This document shows positions 1 through 9,827 of a DNA stretch of 64,000 nt, in pieces. The position numbers and the translations under genes were made by a program. The DNA is from Klebsiella aerogenes. GTDB lineage: Bacteria > Pseudomonadota > Gammaproteobacteria > Enterobacterales > Enterobacteriaceae. How positions within the stretch are numbered: position 1 is the stretch's first letter; the number at the start of each line of letters is the position of its first letter. The stretch covers positions 2,850,422 to 2,914,421 of the forward strand of contig CP119076.1 of assembly GCA_029027985.1 (NCBI GenBank). Direction: 5' to 3'. The notes under the pieces were generated by a model. It was not told the DNA's origin. It searched no databases and saw nothing but the letters and a program-made list of their open reading frames with translations.

Positions 1-276
1 TCATTCCTGCCGGAAGAGCGTGAATGGATGGACCGCCTGCTGGGTTGGGGCCTGGTCGATACCTGGCGCCAGGCTAACCCGGATAACCAGGACCACTTCT
101 CGTGGTTCGATTACCGTTCTAAAGGCTTCGACGATAATCGCGGTCTGCGCATCGACCTGCTGCTGGCAAGTTCGCCGCTGGCCCAGCGCTGCGTTGAAAC
201 CGGCATCGATTACGACATCCGCGGCATGGAAAAACCTTCTGACCACGCGCCGGTATGGGCAACCTTTAAATCCTGA
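1..276 (+). CDS. xthA: Exodeoxyribonuclease III, C-terminal part (5' truncated by window)
   Basis: The open frame runs in from the window edge without a start and ends at TGA 274-276. The 91 residues match the C-terminus of E. coli XthA almost throughout, including the [33 protein letters not shown] and [13 protein letters not shown] segments. The final Asp-His pair (SDHAPV) belongs to the catalytic site of the endonuclease/exonuclease/phosphatase fold. XthA is a 3'-5' exonuclease and AP endonuclease in base excision repair. Its position upstream of ydjX is the K-12 arrangement. Confidence 0.97.
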   Translation, partial: SFLPEEREWMDRLLGWGLVDTWRQANPDNQDHFSWFDYRSKGFDDNRGLRIDLLLASSPLAQRCVETGIDYDIRGMEKPSDHAPVWATFKS

Positions 277-286
277 CCCTTCCTGT

Positions 287-307
287 GAGGCTCCCGCGTG
301 GAGCCTC
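287..307 (+). terminator. Hairpin after xthA, possible terminator
   Basis: A perfect 7-bp stem GAGGCTC/GAGCCTC with a 7-nt loop starts 11 bases after the xthA stop. The following bases are AACTTATCC rather than a clean T run, so it may be a weak terminator or an mRNA-stabilising hairpin. Confidence 0.35.
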
Positions 308-406
308 AACTTATCCTGAGCAAAATCAATAAAGTGAACGGTATACGTTGTCGCTAACGGCAATTTACTATACTGTCGCGCGCACTCGGCTTTCCCTGCC
401 GGGCAG

Positions 407-1138
407 ATGGAGACAGGAGACCCCCCATGCAAAAGAAGCCGCTACCCGACACGCTATAAACTGCCGCTTGCCCTTCTCCTGTTTGGCCTGTTGGCGCTGA
501 TTGCCCGGCGCACCGAACTCGCCAGGCTGGTGACCCATTTCCACGACCTGCAGGCGTTGATCCTGCACAGCGGCAACGCAGGCTATGCGCTCTATATTCT
601 GCTATTTGTCATCGCCACCCTGTGCCTGATGCCAGGCAGCGTACTGGTTATCGCCGGCGGCATGATCTTCGGCCCATGGCTGGGTACACTACTTTCGCTC
701 ATCGCCGCAACAATCGCCTCGTCGCTGTCGTTTCTACTGGCCCGCGCGCTTGGTCGCGAAGCGCTGCAACGCTACTTCGGCCACAGCGCCGTCTTTCAGG
801 CAATCGAACGGGGTATCGTCCGCAGCGGCGGCGATTTTCTGATCCTGACCCGGCTGGTGCCGCTGTTTCCCTATAATATTCAGAACTACGCCTATGGTCT
901 GACCGCGATCCCATTCTGGTCGTTTACCGTCATCTCCGCCATCACCACCCTGCCGGGTTTGTTTATTTATACTGTGATGGCCAGCGAACTGGCCCGCGAC
1001 GGCATCACTCTGGCATTCGTCTTTAAGATAGGTATCGCCGGTGTGGCGCTGTTTGCCCTCGTTCAAGCCGCCAAACGTTACGCCCGGCATAAACACGTCA
1101 CCACCGGAGCGCCTGGGGTCAATGATGAAAAGGGATAA
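407..1138 (+). CDS. ydjX: YdjX, DedA/SNARE-associated (VTT) inner-membrane protein
   Basis: The 243-residue frame matches E. coli YdjX from the first transmembrane segment on (LYILLFVIATLCLMPGS, FGPWLGTLLSLIAA, LTRLVPLFPYNIQNYAYGL). The VTT/DedA core with its re-entrant helices and conserved Arg (TRLVP) is typical of lipid scramblase or undecaprenyl-phosphate flippase-related proteins, but the function of YdjX itself is not known to me. The 5' end is uncertain: ATG 407 lacks a good ribosome site, whereas a strong AGGAGA precedes the out-of-frame ATG 427 (see findings). The 3' end overlaps ydjZ by 17 bases, so the two are probably translationally coupled. The ydjY gene that separates them in K-12 is absent. 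Confidence 0.9.
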   Translation: METGDPPCKRSRYPTRYKLPLALLLFGLLALIARRTELARLVTHFHDLQALILHSGNAGYALYILLFVIATLCLMPGSVLVIAGGMIFGPWLGTLLSLIAATIASSLSFLLARALGREALQRYFGHSAVFQAIERGIVRSGGDFLILTRLVPLFPYNIQNYAYGLTAIPFWSFTVISAITTLPGLFIYTVMASELARDGITLAFVFKIGIAGVALFALVQAAKRYARHKHVTTGAPGVNDEKG

Positions 1139-1832
1139 CCGACGACTGTGGCTCTACCGCGCGGCAATGGCGGCGCTGGCGCTAGCCGTGTTGTGCGGCT
1201 GGTGGGTACTGCCGGGTATGCACGCCTTTCTGCAGCATAGCCTGAATGCGTTTGCCACACTCGATCAGCAGGCGCTTGAGCGTTTTATTGCTTCTTATGG
1301 CCCGCAGGCGGCGCTGGTCTCCTTCGCGCTGATGATCCTGCAGGCGGTTGTCGCGCCACTGCCGGCGTTTCTCATTACCCTCGCCAATGCTTCGCTATTC
1401 GGCGCGCTGTGGGGCGGCGTACTGTCGTGGGTCAGCGCGATGGCTGGCGCGGCGCTGTGCTTTTTTATCGCCCGCGTGTTGGGCCGCGAAGTGGTAGAAA
1501 AACTAACCGGTAAAGCGGTATTACAGAGTATGGACGGGTTCTTCACGCGTTACGGCAAGCACACTATTCTGGTCTGTCGCCTGCTGCCGTTCGTCCCCTT
1601 CGACCCGGTGAGCTATGCCGCCGGACTGACCTCAATCCGTTTTCGCCATTTTATGCTCGCCACCGGCATCGGCCAGCTACCGGCTACTATCGTCTATTCG
1701 TGGGCTGGCAGCCTGTTGACTGGCGGACTTTTCTGGCTGGTCACCGGTTTATCTATTTTGTTCGCGCTGGCGATCGTTATTGCGGTGGCTAAAACGCACT
1801 ATGCTGCTCATCACAACAGGAAATCGCCATGA
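1122..1832 (+). CDS. ydjZ: YdjZ, DedA/SNARE-associated (VTT) inner-membrane protein
   Basis: A 236-residue paralogue of YdjX; the core (SMDGFFTRYGKHTILVCRLL, PFVPFDPVSYAAGL, GQLPATIVYSWAG) is nearly identical to E. coli YdjZ. It has an N-terminal membrane segment, the VTT domain and a C-terminal membrane helix. I chose the tandem ATG 1122/1125 inside the end of ydjX, because the longer frame from 1041 would run over half of the ydjX tail and lacks homology. Its stop overlaps the ynjA start as ATGA at 1829-1832. Two adjacent VTT proteins suggest a paired or heteromeric membrane function; that is inference. Confidence 0.92.
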   Translation: MMKRDNRRLWLYRAAMAALALAVLCGWWVLPGMHAFLQHSLNAFATLDQQALERFIASYGPQAALVSFALMILQAVVAPLPAFLITLANASLFGALWGGVLSWVSAMAGAALCFFIARVLGREVVEKLTGKAVLQSMDGFFTRYGKHTILVCRLLPFVPFDPVSYAAGLTSIRFRHFMLATGIGQLPATIVYSWAGSLLTGGLFWLVTGLSILFALAIVIAVAKTHYAAHHNRKSP

Positions 1833-2392
1833 GTTTACCGCCGTTAAAATCGATTCCCGTTATCCTGCGCCCGCAGGCGTGGCTGCACCGCCGCCACTAT
1901 GGCGCGGTTCTCAGCCCCATCCGCTGGTGGGGACGCATCCCGTTGGTGTTTTATCTGGTCTCGATGTTCGTCGGCTATCTGGATCGCAAGCGTTCGCCGC
2001 TCGACCCGCGGCTACGCGCGTTGGTTAGCGCCCGTATTGCGCAGCTTTGCCACTGCGAATTTTGCATTGATATCACCAGCATGAAGCTGGCGGAACGCGC
2101 CGACGGCAACGATAAATTATGGGCGTTGAACGACTGGCGCAAGAGCGCATTATTCAGCGAGAGCGAACGATTGGCGCTGGAATACGCGGAAGCGACAAGC
2201 ATGACGCCACCCACCGTCGACGATGCGCTGCGCGCGCGGTTAGCGCAGCAGTTTACTGCCCAGGCGTTAACTGAGCTGACCGCCCTGATCGGCTTGCAAA
2301 ATTTATCCGCGCGCTTTAATGCCGCGCTGGCGATCCCCGCGCAAGGTTTGTGCCAACCTCCGGCGCCGCCCGCTTCCGATACTCACCCTTAA
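1829..2392 (+). CDS. ynjA: YnjA, carboxymuconolactone decarboxylase (AhpD-like) family protein
   Basis: 187 residues with the CMD/AhpD helical core. The CEFC (Cys-x-x-Cys) motif at about residues 72-75 followed by IDITSMKLA is the redox motif of alkylhydroperoxidase-like members. E. coli YnjA is the evident orthologue. The ATG overlaps the ydjZ stop (ATGA) and ynjB follows after 9 bases, so it is an internal member of the ydjX-ynjE chain. Substrate unknown; a thiol-dependent peroxidase or decarboxylase role is inferred from family only. Confidence 0.9.
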   Translation: MSLPPLKSIPVILRPQAWLHRRHYGAVLSPIRWWGRIPLVFYLVSMFVGYLDRKRSPLDPRLRALVSARIAQLCHCEFCIDITSMKLAERADGNDKLWALNDWRKSALFSESERLALEYAEATSMTPPTVDDALRARLAQQFTAQALTELTALIGLQNLSARFNAALAIPAQGLCQPPAPPASDTHP

Positions 2393-2401
2393 GGAGTCAC
2401 T

Positions 2402-3580
2402 ATGCGCAGTCTGCGTTATGGTTTGATTTGGCTTGCCGCGCTGCTGCTGGCCCCGGCTATCGTCCGCGCTGATGATAGCTGGCAGCGTGTCAGCCAGCAG
2501 GCGCGCGGCCAGACGGTATGGTTCAACGCCTGGGGCGGCGACCCGGCGGTCAACCGCTATCTCGATTGGGTCAGCGCCGAGGTGAAACGCGATTACGCCA
2601 TCGATCTACGTATCGTACATATCGCCGATGCCGCCGACGCGGTTAAACGTATCCAGACCGAGGCGCGCGCCGGACGCACCAGCGGCGGATCCATCGACTT
2701 ACTGTGGATCAATGGCGAGAATTTTCGCACGCTGAAACAGGCAAACTTACTGCGTAGCGGTTGGGCGGAAAGCCTGCCGAACTGGCGCTACGTCGATATG
2801 CAAAAGCCGGTGCGTGAAGATTTTTCAATCGCCACCGACGGCACGGAATCCCCCTGGGGCGGCGCGCAGCTAAACTTTATCGCCCGCCGTTCGCAGCTTG
2901 CCAAACCGCCGGGCAGCCCACAGGCGCTGCTGGCTTTCGCCGCAGCGCATCCCGGAAGCGTGACCTATCCGCGGCCGCCCGATTTCACCGGCACCGCTTT
3001 CCTTGAGCAATTACTGCTTGCGCTGACCGATCGGCCGAACGCCCTGCGCCAGCCGCCGCAAGACGCAAACTTCGCCACGGTGACCGCGCCGCTGTGGCGC
3101 TATCTTGATCAACTACATCCACTGCTCTGGCGCCAGGGCCGTGACTTTCCGATTTCACCGGCGCGCATGGACGCGATGCTGGCACAGGGTACGCTACAGC
3201 TCTCGCTGAGCTTTAATCCATTACATGCACAACAAAAGGCCGCCAGCGGCGAACTGCCGAAAGACAGCTATAGCTTCGGTTTCAACCAGGGAATGATCGG
3301 CAACGTGCATTTCGTCGCCATCCCCGCCAACGCCCGCGCGGCGGCAGGCGCGCAGGTCGTCGCTAACTTTCTGCTGTCGCCGCTGGCTCAGCTACGCAAA
3401 GCCGATCCGCAAGTCTGGGGCGATCCGAGCGTGCTGGATCCAATGAAACTAAACGAGACGCAGCGCGCCGCATTTTACGTCGCGCTACCGAAAGAGACGC
3501 CGCCGATGCTGGCGGAACCACACGCCGCCTGGGTCGATGCGCTGGAGCAGGAATGGCTGCGCCGTTACGGTACGCACTAA
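2402..3580 (+). CDS. ynjB: YnjB, ABC transporter periplasmic substrate-binding protein
   Basis: 392 residues beginning with a Sec signal peptide (basic MRSLRYG, hydrophobic core, cleavage probably after VRA-D near residue 23). The mature part (VWFNAWGGDPAVNRYLDWV, PRPPDFTGTAFLEQ, FNQGMIGNVHFVAIP) is a family-1-like extracellular solute-binding protein matching E. coli YnjB. AAGGAG precedes the ATG at 2402. It is followed by the permease and ATPase genes, forming a complete importer; ynjC starts inside its last 28 bases. The ligand is not known; co-transcription with the rhodanese gene ynjE makes a sulfur compound or thiamine-like ligand possible, but this is inference. Confidence 0.93.
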   Translation: MRSLRYGLIWLAALLLAPAIVRADDSWQRVSQQARGQTVWFNAWGGDPAVNRYLDWVSAEVKRDYAIDLRIVHIADAADAVKRIQTEARAGRTSGGSIDLLWINGENFRTLKQANLLRSGWAESLPNWRYVDMQKPVREDFSIATDGTESPWGGAQLNFIARRSQLAKPPGSPQALLAFAAAHPGSVTYPRPPDFTGTAFLEQLLLALTDRPNALRQPPQDANFATVTAPLWRYLDQLHPLLWRQGRDFPISPARMDAMLAQGTLQLSLSFNPLHAQQKAASGELPKDSYSFGFNQGMIGNVHFVAIPANARAAAGAQVVANFLLSPLAQLRKADPQVWGDPSVLDPMKLNETQRAAFYVALPKETPPMLAEPHAAWVDALEQEWLRRYGTH

Positions 3581-5085
3581 TCCTGCTGACGTGGGGGGCG
3601 ATAGCGCTTATCTATCTGCCTCTGCTTCCCGCAGCCGCGCTGATGGCCGCCCCGGCGGTCAATGCCGAAGCCTGGCGCGCGTTGTTTAGCGACCCGCAAC
3701 TGGCACAGGCGCTAACGGCAACGCTGGCGTCCACGCTGCTGGCGGTGGGCGGCGCGTTGCTCATCACGCTGACGGTGATTGCCGCGCTGTGGCCCTCTGA
3801 TGGCTGGCAACGGCTGGCCGGGCGATTGCCGCTGCTGCTGGCGGTTCCCCATGTCGCCTTCGCCACCGGGGCACTACTGCTGTTCGCCGAAGGCGGCTGG
3901 CTGTATCGCCTGTTCCCTGCGCTCAGCCCGCTGGCCGATCGTTATGGCATCGGCCTGGGCTTGACGATGGCGGTCAAAGAGAGCTCCTTTTTGCTGTGGG
4001 TCGCCTACGGGTTATTGGGTGAAAAACAGCTTGCCGCTCAGGCCGTGGTACTAAAAACGCTCGGCTACAACCGCTGGCAATGTCTGAACTGGGTTATTCT
4101 GCCTGGCCTGTTGCCGTCGATGAGCGTGGTTCTGCTGGCGACCGTCGCCTGGAGTCTGTCGGCGGTCGATGTCGCGCTGGTGATTGGCCCAGGCAACCCG
4201 CCGACGCTGGCGGTGCTGGCCTGGCAATGGCTCAATCAGGGCGGCGCGCAGCAGCACGCTAAAGGGGCGTTGGTCAGCCTACTGCTGCTGGCGTTGACGC
4301 TACTCTTCGCCGCCGCGGCGTGGGCTGCCTGGCGCGGGTGGCGACGAGGCATTCCCGACCTTCGCGGCCTGCGTCGCGCGCCCTCTGTCGGATTGACCGG
4401 ACATACGCTGGCGCTGGCCGTTCCCGCCTGTGGGCTGGTTTGCGCTTTGCTGCTGGGCGGGTTGTCGCAGATGACGCTGCCCTCGGCCGATACCATCTAC
4501 AATAGCCTGTGGCTGGCAGCGGGCTCGGCGATACTTGGAGCCGTGCTATGCCTGCTGTGGCTGGAGTGCGGACCGGCAAAATATAACGGCTTATGGTTGC
4601 CGTTAATTATCCCGGCGCTGCCGCTCGCCGATGGGCAATACCAACTGGCGCTGTACGGCTGGCTGGACGGTCAACTGACAACGGTACTGTGGGGGCATCT
4701 GCTGTGGGTGGTGCCATGGATGCTGTTTATCCTGCGCCCGGCGTGGCGTCATCGCGACCCGCGCCAGGAACTCATTGCCCGCACGCTCGGCTGGCGGCGC
4801 GGCCGTCGTTTTTGGTTGCTCACGCTGCCCTCTCTGGCACGTCCGATCCTGACCGCGCTGGCGGTCGGTTTTTCGGTCAGCATTGCGCAATATCTGCCGA
4901 CGATGTGGTTGGGAGGCGGGAGAACGCCAACACTGACCAGCGAAGCGGTCGCTCTGAGTAGCGGCGGTGATAATATGCAGCTTGCCGCGCAGGCGCTGTG
5001 GCAATTATTGCTGCCGACGCTCTGTTTTATGATGACTGCGCTTACGGCCTGGTTTATTGGCCGTCACCGCCGGGGATTACGCTAA
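3553..5085 (+). CDS. ynjC: YnjC, ABC transporter permease (two fused permease domains)
   Basis: 510 residues with about twelve hydrophobic segments, i.e. two concatenated binding-protein-dependent permease domains, the same size as E. coli YnjC (511). Both halves carry an EAA-type loop: one near KTLGYNRWQCLNWVILPG and one near ARTLGWRRGRRFWLLTLP. The start at 3553 overlaps ynjB and matches the E. coli N-terminus (MA-PLRYALI). The stop overlaps the ynjD start as TAATG at 5083-5087. Confidence 0.94.
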   Translation: MAAPLRYALILLTWGAIALIYLPLLPAAALMAAPAVNAEAWRALFSDPQLAQALTATLASTLLAVGGALLITLTVIAALWPSDGWQRLAGRLPLLLAVPHVAFATGALLLFAEGGWLYRLFPALSPLADRYGIGLGLTMAVKESSFLLWVAYGLLGEKQLAAQAVVLKTLGYNRWQCLNWVILPGLLPSMSVVLLATVAWSLSAVDVALVIGPGNPPTLAVLAWQWLNQGGAQQHAKGALVSLLLLALTLLFAAAAWAAWRGWRRGIPDLRGLRRAPSVGLTGHTLALAVPACGLVCALLLGGLSQMTLPSADTIYNSLWLAAGSAILGAVLCLLWLECGPAKYNGLWLPLIIPALPLADGQYQLALYGWLDGQLTTVLWGHLLWVVPWMLFILRPAWRHRDPRQELIARTLGWRRGRRFWLLTLPSLARPILTALAVGFSVSIAQYLPTMWLGGGRTPTLTSEAVALSSGGDNMQLAAQALWQLLLPTLCFMMTALTAWFIGRHRRGLR

Positions 5086-5717
5086 TGCTGACCGTGAACA
5101 ACCTGACATTAACGCTTCACCGCCAGCCGCTGCTGCGGGCGGTGAATTTTACCGTCGCACCTGGCGAGGTGCTAACCTTGATGGGCCCCTCCGGCAGCGG
5201 CAAATCCACGCTTTTCACCTGGATGATTGGCGCGTTGGCGGACACGTTTCACGCTGAGGGCGAACTGTGGCTCAACCAGCGTCGCTGCGATGGGCTTGCC
5301 ACCGAAGCCCGACAAATTGGCATTCTGTTCCAGGATGCGCTGCTGTTTGACCACTTCAGCGTAGGGCAGAATTTACAGCTGGCGCTACCCGCTGAAGTCC
5401 GCGGCGCGGCGCGTCAGGCCGAAGTCGAACAGGCGCTGACGCGAGCGGGGATGGCGGGTTTTGCCTCACGCGATCCGGCCACCCTTTCCGGCGGCCAGCG
5501 CGCACGCGTCAGCCTGCTGCGCGCTCTACTGGCGCGACCGCGGGCGTTGCTGCTGGATGAACCCTTTAACCGTCTCGATGCAGCGCTGCGCGCCGATTTT
5601 CGCCAATGGGTATTCGCCGAAATCGCGCGGCTGGCGGTTCCGGCCGTGCTGGTGACCCACGATAGCCAGGATCTCCCCGCGCACGGGCGCTGTATGAATC
5701 TTACCGCCTGGCAGTGA
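5085..5717 (+). CDS. ynjD: YnjD, ABC transporter ATP-binding protein
   Basis: 210 residues; short ABC ATPase with Walker A GPSGSGKST (about residues 34-42), Q-loop FQDALLFD, signature LSGGQRARVSLLRALL, Walker B ALLLDEP and switch His in VLVTHD. The start at 5085 sits in the TAATG overlap with ynjC and gives the known N-terminus (MLTVNNL); the longer frame from 4998 is an extension into ynjC. It energises the YnjBCD importer. Confidence 0.95.
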   Translation: MLTVNNLTLTLHRQPLLRAVNFTVAPGEVLTLMGPSGSGKSTLFTWMIGALADTFHAEGELWLNQRRCDGLATEARQIGILFQDALLFDHFSVGQNLQLALPAEVRGAARQAEVEQALTRAGMAGFASRDPATLSGGQRARVSLLRALLARPRALLLDEPFNRLDAALRADFRQWVFAEIARLAVPAVLVTHDSQDLPAHGRCMNLTAWQ

Positions 5718-5804
5718 AGTTTCACCTAACCTGCGCTATCGCAAAGAAATTCACCCATCAGGAGCACAGAATGAGCCCTCCTTTTCCTACCGTCGGGCAT
5801 TTCG

Positions 5805-7112
5805 ATGAAACGTGTTTCTCAATTGACCGCACTCGCCCTGTTGCTGGGGCTTGCTGCTTCCACCGCCTTCGCCGCTGATACCATGCCAACGCTGAATTTA
5901 TCAACGCTGCAACAACAGCACGGCGTGGCGATAGACACCCGCCTTAGCGCCTTTTATAACGGCTGGCCACAAAGCGCCACCGGCCCTCAGGGCCATGAAC
6001 CGCAGGCGTTAAACCTCGCCGCCAGTTGGCTTAGCGCGATGAACGGCGAGCAGTTGCGCGCCTGGGCCAAACAGCATCAGCTACAGGCCGACACGCCGAT
6101 GGCGTTGTACGGCAGCGCTGACGATAATGCGCAGGTCGCCGCGCGCCTGAAAGAGGCCGGATTCGCTAAGATCAACACGCTCAGCGACGCATTCAGCCAG
6201 CGCGAACGCCTGCAAAAGCTGCCGCACTTTGAGCAACTGGTTTATCCGCAGTGGATCCATGATTTGCAACAGGGTAAAACCGTTACCGCCGCCCCGCAGG
6301 GCGACTGGAAACTGTTCGAAGCGGCCTGGGGCGCGCCAAAATTTTATCTGCTGAACCATATTCCCGGCGCCGGCTACATCGATACCAATGAAGTCGAAAG
6401 CGAACCGCTGTGGAACAAAGTGTCTGATGAACAACTGAAAACGATGCTGGCGAAACACGGTATTCGTCATGACACCACCGTGATCCTGTACGGCCGCGAC
6501 GTCTATGCCGCCGCGCGCGTCGCGCAGATCATGCTGTACGCAGGGGTGAAAGACGTACGCCTGCTCGACGGCGGCTGGAAAAGCTGGTCCGACGCCAACC
6601 TGCCGGTCGAACGCGGCATGCCGGCAAAAGAAAAAGCGGAGGCTGATTTTGGCGCGCCAATCCCCGGCCAACCGCAGCTGATGCTCAACACCGAGCAGGC
6701 GCGCGCGCTGCTGCACCGTCAGGATGCCTCGCTGGTCAGCATTCGCTCGCGGCCTGAATTTATCGGCACCACCAGCGGCTACAGCTACATTAAGCCGAAG
6801 GGCGATATCGCCGGCGCACGCTGGGGTCATGCGGGCAGCGATGCCACGCATATGGAAGATTTCCATAACCCGGACGGCACCATGCGCAGCGCCGATGACA
6901 TTGCGGCCATGTGGAAGCAGTGGAACATTTTGCCGACGCAGCAGGTATCGTTTTACTGCGGCACCGGCTGGCGCGCGGCGGAGACCTTTATGTACGCCCG
7001 CGCGATGGGCTGGAATAACGTCTCCGTCTACGACGGCGGCTGGTACGAATGGAGCAGCAACCCGCAGAACCCGGTAGCCCGCGGAGACCGCGGTCCGGAC
7101 AGCAGTAAATAA
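5805..7112 (+). CDS. ynjE: YnjE, periplasmic three-domain thiosulfate sulfurtransferase (rhodanese)
   Basis: 435 residues, same length as E. coli YnjE and very similar throughout. A signal peptide (MKRVSQLTALALLLGLAAS, cleavage after AFA) is followed by three rhodanese folds; the C-terminal one carries the catalytic Cys in SFYCGTGWRAAE (about residue 384), the first two lack it. The family transfers sulfane sulfur from thiosulfate; E. coli YnjE has been linked to MoaD/molybdopterin sulfur chemistry, although export makes that debatable. No ribosome site lies directly before ATG 5805; a strong AGGAG precedes an out-of-frame ATG at 5771 (see findings). Last gene of the ydjX-ynjE chain. Confidence 0.95.
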   Translation: MKRVSQLTALALLLGLAASTAFAADTMPTLNLSTLQQQHGVAIDTRLSAFYNGWPQSATGPQGHEPQALNLAASWLSAMNGEQLRAWAKQHQLQADTPMALYGSADDNAQVAARLKEAGFAKINTLSDAFSQRERLQKLPHFEQLVYPQWIHDLQQGKTVTAAPQGDWKLFEAAWGAPKFYLLNHIPGAGYIDTNEVESEPLWNKVSDEQLKTMLAKHGIRHDTTVILYGRDVYAAARVAQIMLYAGVKDVRLLDGGWKSWSDANLPVERGMPAKEKAEADFGAPIPGQPQLMLNTEQARALLHRQDASLVSIRSRPEFIGTTSGYSYIKPKGDIAGARWGHAGSDATHMEDFHNPDGTMRSADDIAAMWKQWNILPTQQVSFYCGTGWRAAETFMYARAMGWNNVSVYDGGWYEWSSNPQNPVARGDRGPDSSK

Positions 7113-7117
7113 CCGCC

Positions 7118-7750
7118 CTACCGAGGGAGGCTCTGGCGCTGCGCCTCCCTCAGCGTCGCGTACCCGCTCCAGATGCGGGTAAAGGTGGTCAGCCAGCAAA
7201 GCGCGCCGAAGATCCATGCCAGCCAGGCGAAATAAGCCGGGAACAGGCAGCACAGCGCAAATAGCAGGATGGTTTCCGTCCCTTCCGTCAGGCCGCCGAG
7301 ATAGTAAAACGATTTATGCGCATAGCCCGGATTGGCGATCTGGTGTTTTGCGGCGAGCGTGGCAAACGCAAGGAAACTACTGCCGGTGCCGATAAACGCA
7401 AACAGCAACCAACCGCCGGCCAGCGCATTGTGCGCTGGATCGGCAAGAATAAAGCCGAACGGCACCAGCGCGTAGAACAGAAAATCGAGCGAGATATCCA
7501 GAAAACCACCGGCGTCACTGAGCCCGCGTCGCCGCGCCAACGCACCATCCAGACCATCCAACAACCGGTTTATCAGAATGACCGCCAACGCCGCGCCGTA
7601 CCACCCCAGCGCCAGAAACGGCAACGCCAGCACACCAATGGCGAAGCCGAATAGCGTCACCCCATCGGCGGAAATCCCCGGACGATCGAGCACGCGGGCA
7701 ATGGCGTTGAGTAAGGGCTTCAATCGGGGGTGCAGGCGGCTATCAAGCAC
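7118..7750 (-). CDS. ynjF: YnjF, CDP-alcohol phosphatidyltransferase family membrane protein
   Basis: 210 residues when started at GTG 7750, which has AACTGGAGTT 6 bases upstream and gives the E. coli N-terminus (xLDSRLHPRLKPLL). The CDP-alcohol phosphotransferase signature is present: LLDGLDGALARRRG...GGFLDISLD, i.e. D-G-x2-A-R-x8-G-x3-D-x3-D. About five membrane helices. The family moves a phosphoalcohol head from CDP-diacylglycerol-type donors, but the YnjF substrate is not established. Convergent with ynjE and divergent from nudG. The longer frame to 7900 would overlap nudG and is not supported. Confidence 0.92.
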   Translation of the reverse strand: MLDSRLHPRLKPLLNAIARVLDRPGISADGVTLFGFAIGVLALPFLALGWYGAALAVILINRLLDGLDGALARRRGLSDAGGFLDISLDFLFYALVPFGFILADPAHNALAGGWLLFAFIGTGSSFLAFATLAAKHQIANPGYAHKSFYYLGGLTEGTETILLFALCCLFPAYFAWLAWIFGALCWLTTFTRIWSGYATLREAQRQSLPR

Positions 7751-7850
7751 GGTGGAACTCCAGTTGGCTAAGAGGTTGTCGGTATACGGTAAAGACGGTG
7801 ATAATACGCCATTATGTACCAGCCCGATATTTGAATGATTCAGGATAGAT

Positions 7851-8249
7851 ATGCAAAAAATCATTGATGTGGTCGCCGCAGTTATTGAGCGGGACGGCAA
7901 AATTTTGCTGGCACAGCGCCCGCTCCACGCCGATCAACCCGGCATGTGGGAACTGGCTGGCGGCAAAGTCGAGCCTGGCGAAAGCCAGCCTACGGCTCTG
8001 ACGCGCGAGCTGGAAGAGGAGCTGGCTATCATCGCCCAACCGACGCGCTATATCGCCAGCCACCAGCGGGAGGTCTCCGGCCGGTTAATTCATCTGCATG
8101 CCTGGTGGGTCAACGAGTTTAGCGGCGAGCCTATCGCCCGTTATCATCGCGAGCTACGCTGGTGTACGCCGGTGGAAGCATTAGATTTTGATCTGGCTCC
8201 GGCTGATATCCCGTTGCTGAATGCCTTTATCGCTCAACAGGCTAGCTAG
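7851..8249 (+). CDS. nudG: NudG, CTP/pyrimidine (deoxy)nucleotide pyrophosphohydrolase
   Basis: 132 residues matching E. coli NudG (IDVVAAVIERDGKILLAQRP, ASHQREVSGRLIHLHAW, LAPADIPLL). The Nudix box is GGKVEPGESQPTALTRELEEELAI; it keeps the metal-binding glutamates, but the usual late Gly (EELGI) is Ala here. The enzyme hydrolyses CTP, dCTP and damaged pyrimidine nucleotides to monophosphates and cleans the nucleotide pool. The K-12 neighbour ynjH is missing between it and gdhA. Confidence 0.94.
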   Translation: MQKIIDVVAAVIERDGKILLAQRPLHADQPGMWELAGGKVEPGESQPTALTRELEEELAIIAQPTRYIASHQREVSGRLIHLHAWWVNEFSGEPIARYHRELRWCTPVEALDFDLAPADIPLLNAFIAQQAS

Positions 8250-8425
8250 TTCTCCCTCACACTGCCGCTGGCGCGTCATCGGTTTTAGTGATGACCGCCG
8301 TCGGATTATAAATTTTTCTCCCAGCTCAATTTTTCCTTGCCTGCCTAACGATTGCCGGTGTTATAGTCGGAAAAACGGCTTTTTCAAGGCCGTGTATAAA
8401 AAATAACAAGCAACCACAACCGTAA

Positions 8426-9784
<1,359 letters not shown>

Positions 9785-9800
9785 GCCGCGATCGCGCATA

Positions 9801-9825
9801 AGCCCCTGCCTGCAGGGGCTTTTTA
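9801..9825 (+). terminator. Intrinsic terminator of gdhA
   Basis: AGCCCCTGCC/TGCAGGGGCT forms a compact GC-rich hairpin followed by TTTT, 16 bases after the gdhA stop. It also lies just past the topB stop on the other strand, so it may act in both directions. Confidence 0.9.
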
Positions 9826-9827
9826 CG

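Noticed and set aside
6081-7253. 390-residue minus-strand frame over ynjE and the end of ynjF
   Set aside because: Antisense to a near-identical YnjE; composition typical of a shadow frame.
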